64,000 bases of DNA from Lichenicoccus sp963693035 (GTDB lineage: Bacteria; Pseudomonadota; Alphaproteobacteria; Acetobacterales; Acetobacteraceae). The DNA is taken from assembly GCA_963693035.2 (NCBI GenBank), contig CAXMMQ010000009.1, forward strand, positions 124,001-188,000, in the 5' to 3' direction. Both the position numbers and the translations under genes were made by a program. A model generated the notes under the pieces. The model saw only the letters and a list, made by a program, of their open reading frames with translations, was not told where the DNA came from and made no database searches. Shown piece after piece: positions 58,167 through 64,000 of this stretch; position 1 is the first letter of the stretch, and each line of letters starts with the position of its first letter.

Positions 58167-59429
58167 GTGAGCATCGTGTCGGGAGTTAAGGCAGATTTCT
58201 GGAGGATACGTATCTTCAAGCGGGCCAGTCCTCAGGCGACCGGCAACGACTGGTTGGTCTTGGCCGCATTCGGCGCGGCGCTGGGGCTCTATGGCTGGAT
58301 CGTGTTCGTAAGCGAGTTCTGGCGGGACGGTGTCGCCGGGCTTCGCTACAATGCACCCGGGACAGACTACATGGTGTACTACACGGTCGGCCGAGCTTGG
58401 CTGGATGGATCGGGCAATCTGCTGTCCGATGCGGCCACCCTGACCGAGACGATAAACCATAACTTCTCCGGCTCGCTCTCCGGTCCCTTGCCGCTCCATC
58501 CCTGGCTTTACCCGCCGCCTTTCCTGCTCCTCATGCTGCCGTTCTCCACGCTGCCGTTCATGGCATCCTATCTCGGGTTCCAGATCGCGAGTTTTACAGC
58601 ATTGTTGGCAGGGGCGTCGTGCTGGAAGCCAGTGGGGATGCGCCCGGCCACGATCGCCGGGTTTCTAGCCGTCGCACCTGCGGCGTCGGTCAATGCAATC
58701 TCCGGGCAGAATGCGTTCTTGACGTTGGCCTTGCTGCTCGGCGGTTTCGGTGTCCGCGAGCGCCGTCCATTCTTGGGCGGCCTGATCTTGGGCTTGCTCT
58801 GTTACAAGCCCCAGTTCGCAATGATGGTGCCCATCGCTCTGGCCGCGCTGCGCGATTGGCGGTCCGTCGCCGGTGCTGCTACCGGCGCGGCATCGGCAGC
58901 CATTCTCAGCGTCGCCGTCTTGGGAACCGCGCCATGGTTCGCCTGGCTCGGTGTGCTGGCCGGTGGTCAAAACCCCACGTATGCAGCCTGGTTGGAAGCT
59001 GGCCGGATGTGGGGTTTGAGCGTTTGGGCGACTGCACGGGTAGCCGGCGCATCAGGCGGCATCGCCAGGGCACTACAAGGCACGGCGTCTGTTCTTGCTG
59101 GCCTGGCAGTCTACCGGAGTTTTCGCAGTTCGCGTGGATCGACCCGGTCTGTTGCACTGCTGCTGTGTGCTGTGCTCGTCGCAGCGCCGCACGTGTCTCC
59201 TTATGACCTGCTCCTGCTCGATGGTTCGGTGCTGCTCCTCCTATCGGAGGCTGGCAGCAGGCAACCTGTAGCCGTCCGGCGCTCCCTGCTATTGGTTTGC
59301 TGGGCAACCCCGATGCTGGCAGTGCCGCGCGACGGAGTGCTGGGTTTCATTACGCCAGCCGCCATGCTGACGCTTCTGGTCGCACTCGCTTTGCAATCAA
59401 GCTGCACCCGTGGCGGCCGATCGCGCTGA
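58167..59429 (+). CDS. GT87/DUF2029-like membrane glycosyltransferase
   Basis: This 420-residue multi-pass membrane protein (about ten hydrophobic segments) shows the DUF2029/GT87 pattern: an acidic site after the first helix (GTDYMVYYTVGRAW), HPWLYPPPFLLLMLPFS, GQNAFLTLALLLGG and LGLLCYKPQFAMM. Family members transfer mannose or other sugars from polyprenyl-phosphate donors at the outer face of the membrane. The start is uncertain: GTG at 58167 or 58176. Codon use is less GC-biased (more TTG leucine) than in the neighbours, which hints at a different origin. It may add sugars to the glycan begun by the upstream transferase. Confidence 0.8.
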   Translation: MSIVSGVKADFWRIRIFKRASPQATGNDWLVLAAFGAALGLYGWIVFVSEFWRDGVAGLRYNAPGTDYMVYYTVGRAWLDGSGNLLSDAATLTETINHNFSGSLSGPLPLHPWLYPPPFLLLMLPFSTLPFMASYLGFQIASFTALLAGASCWKPVGMRPATIAGFLAVAPAASVNAISGQNAFLTLALLLGGFGVRERRPFLGGLILGLLCYKPQFAMMVPIALAALRDWRSVAGAATGAASAAILSVAVLGTAPWFAWLGVLAGGQNPTYAAWLEAGRMWGLSVWATARVAGASGGIARALQGTASVLAGLAVYRSFRSSRGSTRSVALLLCAVLVAAPHVSPYDLLLLDGSVLLLLSEAGSRQPVAVRRSLLLVCWATPMLAVPRDGVLGFITPAAMLTLLVALALQSSCTRGGRSR

Positions 59430-59438
59430 CCGCGCCAC

Positions 59439-61001
59439 TCAATTCTTTTCCAGAAACGACGGCACAAGCGGATTGTTCGTCTGCAGCGATCCCTTGCTCG
59501 GCAGGTCGGTCACGTCCCAGCCACCGCCCATCTGCTCGATCAGGCTCACGCTGTCCACCATGCGGTTCTGCTGGATGCTGAGCAGGGTCTGCTCGTTGCT
59601 CAGCGCCGTCGCCTCGCTGGTCACCACCGTGGTGTAGTCCACCGTGCCGGCATTGTATTCGTTGAACGCCACCGTCACCGCCTGCTCGGACAGCGACACC
59701 GCGCGCGCCTGCGCCGTCGACTGGCGTTCGTAGATGCGCAACGCCGACAGATCGTCCTCGGTGGTCTCGAAGGCAGTCAGCACCGTCTGCCGGTAGGTGG
59801 CGACCGCCGCGTCATACGCCGCCTGCGCCGCACGCACGCTGGCGGTGCGCAGGCCACCCTCGAACAGGATCTGGCTGGCGCTGGCGCCGAGCGACCACAC
59901 CCGGTTCGAGGCCTGGATCAGCGAGCCGATCGGATTGCCGCTCCAGCCGTACAGCGCCGACAGGCTGATGTCGGGATAGAATGCCGCCACCTCGACGCCG
60001 ATCAGCGAATTCTCCTCCTCCATCGTCCGTTCCGCCGCCGCGATGTCGGGGCGGCGCTGCAGCAACGTGGCAGGCAGGCTCACCGGGATTGCCGGGATCA
60101 CGCTGGTCAGCGGCGCCGGGGCGATGGCGAGGTCCGCGGGCGGACGGCCGGTCAGCACCGCGATCGCATGCTCGTACTGGGTGCGCAGCACCCCGACATT
60201 GACCGCCTCCGCGCGGGTCTGCTCCAGCAGCGTCGCGGCCTGCAGCAGCGCCACCGGCGTCGCCGCGGTCAGGCCGGCATTATACTGGTTCTGAGTCACC
60301 TGCAGCGAGCGCACGTAGCTTGCGACAGTGCGGTCGAGCAGCTTCTGCAGGCTGTCCTCGGTGCGCAAGTCGAAATAATCCGTGGCCAGCGTCGCCTGGT
60401 AGGACAGCGTGGCGTTGGCGAGATCGGCGGCCGATGCCTGCGCACTGGCGACGTCGCTCTCGATCTGCCGGCGTATGCGGCCCCAGACATCGAGATCCCA
60501 GCTCACGCTGGCCTCGAGCTGGTAGTTGGTGACCGTGCTGCCGCCGAAGCCGGTGGAGGCAACGGCTGTCGTTCCCGCGCCGGTCGCACCGGTGGTGACG
60601 CCGCTGCTGCTGCCGCCGGATGACTGGCGCGTGATCTCCGGCGTGCTGGTCACCGTCGGGAACAGGCTGGCTCGCGCCTCGTCGACGAGCGCGCGCGCCT
60701 GCCGGTAGTTGGCCTCCGACACGCGGACGTTCTGGTTCGAGATCGCGACCTGCGCCTCGAGTGCGTCCAGCACGGGATCGTTGTAGATCCGCCACCATTC
60801 GCCCTTGGGATACGCCGCCAGTTGCGGCGCGGCGCGCTGCCAGCCCGGTGCGGGCTGCAGCTCCTTGAAGCGCTGCGAGACGATCGCCGGCGGCCGGTCG
60901 TAATCCGGCCCGACCATGCAGCCGCCGAGGGACAATCCGAGCATGCAGCCGAGCATCGGCCTCGCCCGGTTGGAGGCGCTCATCGTCGGTCGGGAGATCA
61001 T
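59439..61001 (-). CDS. Outer-membrane efflux channel, NodT family lipoprotein
   Basis: This 520-residue TolC-like channel has a lipobox (LSLGGC near residue 28), two OEP repeats and hallmarks such as LLQRRPDIAAAERTM and ILFEGG. A Ser/Gly/Thr-rich insert (about residues 133-160, with GGSSSGVTTGATG) lies in the first repeat, unlike the homologue at 2413-3912. The ATG at 61001 overlaps the stop of the upstream RND permease (ATGA) and is preferred to in-frame codons at 60983 and later. The stop lies 9 bases from the convergent GT87 gene. Confidence 0.9.
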   Translation of the reverse strand: MISRPTMSASNRARPMLGCMLGLSLGGCMVGPDYDRPPAIVSQRFKELQPAPGWQRAAPQLAAYPKGEWWRIYNDPVLDALEAQVAISNQNVRVSEANYRQARALVDEARASLFPTVTSTPEITRQSSGGSSSGVTTGATGAGTTAVASTGFGGSTVTNYQLEASVSWDLDVWGRIRRQIESDVASAQASAADLANATLSYQATLATDYFDLRTEDSLQKLLDRTVASYVRSLQVTQNQYNAGLTAATPVALLQAATLLEQTRAEAVNVGVLRTQYEHAIAVLTGRPPADLAIAPAPLTSVIPAIPVSLPATLLQRRPDIAAAERTMEEENSLIGVEVAAFYPDISLSALYGWSGNPIGSLIQASNRVWSLGASASQILFEGGLRTASVRAAQAAYDAAVATYRQTVLTAFETTEDDLSALRIYERQSTAQARAVSLSEQAVTVAFNEYNAGTVDYTTVVTSEATALSNEQTLLSIQQNRMVDSVSLIEQMGGGWDVTDLPSKGSLQTNNPLVPSFLEKN

Positions 61002-64000
61002 TCGGCGGGAGCGTCCTGCAGTGGCCGGCGGGTGCCGCGGCGCCAGCGCCGCGCCCACCAGTGTCGCATCCGGTCGAGATACAGATACACGACCGGGGTT
61101 GTGTAGAGCGTCAGCGCCTGGCTGACGACCAGGCCGCCGACCACGGAAAGGCCCAGCGGCCGGCGCAGCTCGTTGCCGTACCCGTGGCCGAACACCAGCG
61201 GCAGCGCGCCGAGGGCGGCGGCGAAGCTGGTCATCATGATCGGGCGGAAGCGCAGCAGGCACGCCTTGTGGATGGCGTCGAATGGCGACAGGCCCTCGTT
61301 GCGCTCGGCGCTGAGCGCGAAATCCACCAGCAGGATGGCATTCTTCTTGACGATGCCGATCAGCAGGATCACCCCGATCATCGCGATCAGCGAGAACTCC
61401 TCGCCGAAAAGCTGCAGCGCCAGGATCGCGCCGACCCCCGCCGACGGCAGCGTCGAGAGGATGGTGATCGGATGGATATAGCTCTCGTACAGCACGCCGA
61501 GGGTGACATAGACCGCGGCGAGCGCCGCCAGGATCAGCAGCGGCTCGTTGCTGACGGTCTTCTGGAACTGCGCCGCGGTGCCGGCGAAGCTGCCATGGAT
61601 CGAGGCCGGCATGCGGATCGCCACCATCGTGTCGGCGATGATGGTGGCCGCATCCGACAGGGACTTGCCCTCGGCGAGGTTGAACGAGACCGTTGCGGCG
61701 ACGAAATTGCCCTGGTGGTTGACCTGCAGCGGCGTGGTCGAGTGCACGATCCTGGTCACCGCCGACAGCGGCACCATGGTCTCCGCCGAGGACGACACCG
61801 CCGATCCGTTCGAGGTGCCGCGCCCGTTGGCCAGGCTGTTGCTGATGCTGTTGGCGAGCGACTGCGCGCTGGTCGATTGCGTGCCGGTGGTGGGCGTGCT
61901 GCCCGCGGCAACGCTTGCGGTGGTCGAGCCCGCGCTTGAGGTTCCGGTGCTGCTCGTACTCGTGCTGCTGGCAGCGGCAGCACTCCCGGCGGTGGTGCCG
62001 CCCGTACCTGTGCTGCCGGTTCCGGTGGCCGGGGTCGCCACCCGGATGGTGTTGCTCGACGTGCTGCCGTTGGCGGTGCCGCCTGCCGTGCTGACCCAGA
62101 TCTGTGACAGGATGTCCGGCGTCTGCCAGTAGCGCGGCGCCACCTCCATCACGACGTGATACTGGTTGAGCGCATTGTAGATCACCGACGCGCTGCGCTG
62201 CCCGAAGGCGTCGTACAGCGTGTTGGAAATAAGCTGCGGCGTGATCTGCAGCTTGGCCGCGGTGTCGCGGTCGATCTGCACCTCGGTGGCGGGACCACCC
62301 TGCTGCACGTCCGAACTGACATCGGTCAGCTCCGGCCGGTGCTGCAGCGCCCGCTCCAGCTTCGGCATCCATTCGTAGAGCAGGTCGGAATTATCCGCCT
62401 GCAGGGTGTACTGGTAGTTGGCGTTGCTCTGCCGGCCGCCAGCGCGCACGTCTGCCGCCGAGCGCAGGAAAAACTCGGCGCCGGTCATGTGCGACAGCTT
62501 GCGGGTGAGGCGGGCGATGGTGGCATCCGTGCTGTCGTGCCGCAGCCCGATATCCTTGAGCTGGATGAACACCATGCCGGTGTTGGCCCCATGGTCGCCG
62601 CCGCCGGTATAGCCGGACACGCTGTCGATGTCCGGATCGGCTATCACGACCTTTTCCACGTCCTGCAGCTTGCCGCTGATGTTCTGGAACGAGATCGACT
62701 GCTCGCCGCGTATGGTGCCGATCAGCAGCCCGACATCCTCGTTCGGAAAGAAGCCTTTCGGCATCCGGTTGAACAGCAGCACGGTGAGCCCGATGGTCAG
62801 CGGCAGCGTGAGAACCACCAGCAGGCTGTGCCGCAGCGCCCAGGACAGGCTGCGCTCGTAGCCCTCCTGCATTCCGGCGAGCGCGATCTCGACCCGCGAG
62901 GACAGCCCGCCGAGGAACCGCCCGACCGGTCCGACCGCACGCACGCGTGGCAGCGCGCCATGCGGACGCACCTGCAGCACCAGGGCGCACAGCATCGGCA
63001 CGGTGGTCAGCGCGAGCACGAACGACACCAGGATGGTCAGCGTCAGCGTCATCGCGAACTCGAAGAACAGCCGGCCGGCAATGCCGCCGAGCAGCAGGAT
63101 CGGGCTGAACACCGCCACCAATGAGACCGTGATCGACAGCACGGTGAAGCCGACTTCGCGCGCGCCCAGCAGCGCCGCCTCGCGCCGGGGCATGCCGGCC
63201 TCCATGTGCCGGGCGATGTTCTCCAGCACGACGATGGCGTCGTCCACCACGAAGCCGGTGGCGACCGTCAGCGCCATCAGCGAGAGATTGTCGAGCGAGA
63301 AGCCGAGCAGGTACATCGCGGCGAACGTCGCGATGATCGAGGTCGGCACCGCCACCGCCGGGATCAGCGTCGAGCGCAACGTGCGCAGGAACACCAGCAC
63401 CACCATGATCACCAGCATCACGGAGATCGCCAGCGTGAACTGGGTGTCGGCCAGCGAGGCGCGTATGGTGGCCGAGCGGTCGATGGCGAGATGCAGCTCG
63501 ACGCCGCCGGGCAAGGCCGCACGCAGCGTCGGCAGCATCGCCTTGATCTGGTCGGTGGTCTTGACGACGTTGGCGTCGGCCTGCGGATAGATCAGCACGA
63601 TCACCGCGGGGATGCCGTTATAGAGCCCGAGGTTGCGCAAATCCTCGACGCTGTCGGTGATCTCCGAAACATCGCGCAGGCGCACCGGCGAGTTGTTGCG
63701 ATACGCGATCACCAGGTCGCGGTAGTCGGCAGCCTTGCGGGCCTGGTCGTTGGTGTCGAGCTGGTAGCGCCGCGCACCCTGGTCGATGAAGCCCTTCGGA
63801 CTGTCGGCGTTGGCGGACGCGAGCGCCGCGCGCACGTCCTCGAAGCCGATGCCGTACTTGAACAGCGGCAGCGGGTCCATCTCGACACGCACCGCCGGCA
63901 GCGAGGAACCGCCCGGCTCGGTGCGCCCGACACCGCGTATCGACGACAGGCTCTGCTCGAGCACGTTGGTGGCGTAGTCGAACAGCTCCGGCATGGTCCG
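60998..64000 (-). CDS. RND multidrug efflux permease, MdtC-like (cut by window edge)
   Basis: At least 1000 residues of an MdtB/MdtC-type HAE1 permease; the N-terminus lies beyond 64000. The proton-relay helix region (GFVVDDAIVVLENIARHME), GKSLSDAATII and the C-terminal LLIGIVKKNAILLVDFAL are conserved. The odd feature is a 105-residue Ser/Thr/Gly/Ala-rich stretch (61778-62092) in the second large periplasmic loop, where relatives have only a few residues before the conserved PLSAV segment. It ends in an ATGA overlap with the channel gene. The rest of the operon, including the adaptor, is presumably outside the window. Confidence 0.92.
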   Translation of the reverse strand, partial: RTMPELFDYATNVLEQSLSSIRGVGRTEPGGSSLPAVRVEMDPLPLFKYGIGFEDVRAALASANADSPKGFIDQGARRYQLDTNDQARKAADYRDLVIAYRNNSPVRLRDVSEITDSVEDLRNLGLYNGIPAVIVLIYPQADANVVKTTDQIKAMLPTLRAALPGGVELHLAIDRSATIRASLADTQFTLAISVMLVIMVVLVFLRTLRSTLIPAVAVPTSIIATFAAMYLLGFSLDNLSLMALTVATGFVVDDAIVVLENIARHMEAGMPRREAALLGAREVGFTVLSITVSLVAVFSPILLLGGIAGRLFFEFAMTLTLTILVSFVLALTTVPMLCALVLQVRPHGALPRVRAVGPVGRFLGGLSSRVEIALAGMQEGYERSLSWALRHSLLVVLTLPLTIGLTVLLFNRMPKGFFPNEDVGLLIGTIRGEQSISFQNISGKLQDVEKVVIADPDIDSVSGYTGGGDHGANTGMVFIQLKDIGLRHDSTDATIARLTRKLSHMTGAEFFLRSAADVRAGGRQSNANYQYTLQADNSDLLYEWMPKLERALQHRPELTDVSSDVQQGGPATEVQIDRDTAAKLQITPQLISNTLYDAFGQRSASVIYNALNQYHVVMEVAPRYWQTPDILSQIWVSTAGGTANGSTSSNTIRVATPATGTGSTGTGGTTAGSAAAASSTSTSSTGTSSAGSTTASVAAGSTPTTGTQSTSAQSLANSISNSLANGRGTSNGSAVSSSAETMVPLSAVTRIVHSTTPLQVNHQGNFVAATVSFNLAEGKSLSDAATIIADTMVAIRMPASIHGSFAGTAAQFQKTVSNEPLLILAALAAVYVTLGVLYESYIHPITILSTLPSAGVGAILALQLFGEEFSLIAMIGVILLIGIVKKNAILLVDFALSAERNEGLSPFDAIHKACLLRFRPIMMTSFAAALGALPLVFGHGYGNELRRPLGLSVVGGLVVSQALTLYTTPVVYLYLDRMRHWWARRWRRGTRRPLQDAPAE

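Noticed and set aside
57828..58170. Short open frames after repeat copy C
   Set aside because: Several overlapping frames exist on both strands, none with a recognisable domain or ribosome binding site. Part of their similarity to frames near 43300 comes only from the shared repeat.

Overview
The window is high-GC alphaproteobacterial chromosome, most likely from an acetic-acid-bacterium relative (Acetobacteraceae, Rhodospirillales). This rests on the type of the ribosomal and RNA polymerase proteins, a Gluconobacter-like gluconate 5-dehydrogenase beside an L-idonate 5-dehydrogenase, and CTTGAC-type promoters. No tRNA, rRNA, CRISPR array or intact insertion sequence was seen.

Positions 1-7000 are accessory: the end of an RND efflux permease with its adaptor and outer-membrane channel (3-3912), a two-PAS diguanylate cyclase (4029-5483), and a minus-strand pair of a YqjI-like PadR repressor and a YqjH-like siderophore-interacting reductase (5493-6982).

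Positions 7100-35700 are one plus-strand run of core information genes: rplKAJL-rpoBC, rpsL-rpsG-tuf, the S10 and spc operons with secY and adk, and rpsM-rpsK-rpoA-rplQ. fusA is missing from its usual place between rpsG and tuf. Three sigma-70-like promoters and several strong intercistronic stem-loops are visible. A 162-bp inverted-repeat element lies between rpoB and rpoC. rplB carries an apparent one-base deletion, probably a sequence error.

Positions 35700-39400 (minus strand) hold the most novel locus: a 48-residue double-glycine precursor whose 20-residue core repeats the heptapeptide IHHPDGY, then an attenuator hairpin, a HlyD/CvaA-like adaptor and a C39 peptidase-ABC exporter. No known peptide-modifying enzyme is next to it. 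A divergent 1171-aa transglutaminase/DUF2126 protein follows, then a zinc metallopeptidase, a CsbD/ElaB-like protein and a DUF1328 membrane peptide.

Positions 45400-55800 look like a sugar-acid uptake and oxidation locus. The minus strand carries an idonate-dehydrogenase-like enzyme, a sugar ABC importer, an SMP-30 lactonase, a LacI regulator and an SDR. The divergent plus strand carries gluconate 5-dehydrogenase, a 2-ketoacid reductase and an SGNH esterase. A palindrome with a central CG lies in the divergent promoter region.

Positions 55800-64000 carry a lone acyl carrier protein, a WcaJ-type sugar-phosphate transferase, a GT87-like membrane glycosyltransferase, and a second RND permease/outer-membrane-factor pair. 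That permease has a 105-residue Ser/Thr/Gly-rich insertion. Three 106-bp palindromic repeats (43239, 43469, 57765) sit at gene ends, and two of them supply the stop codon of the adjoining gene.
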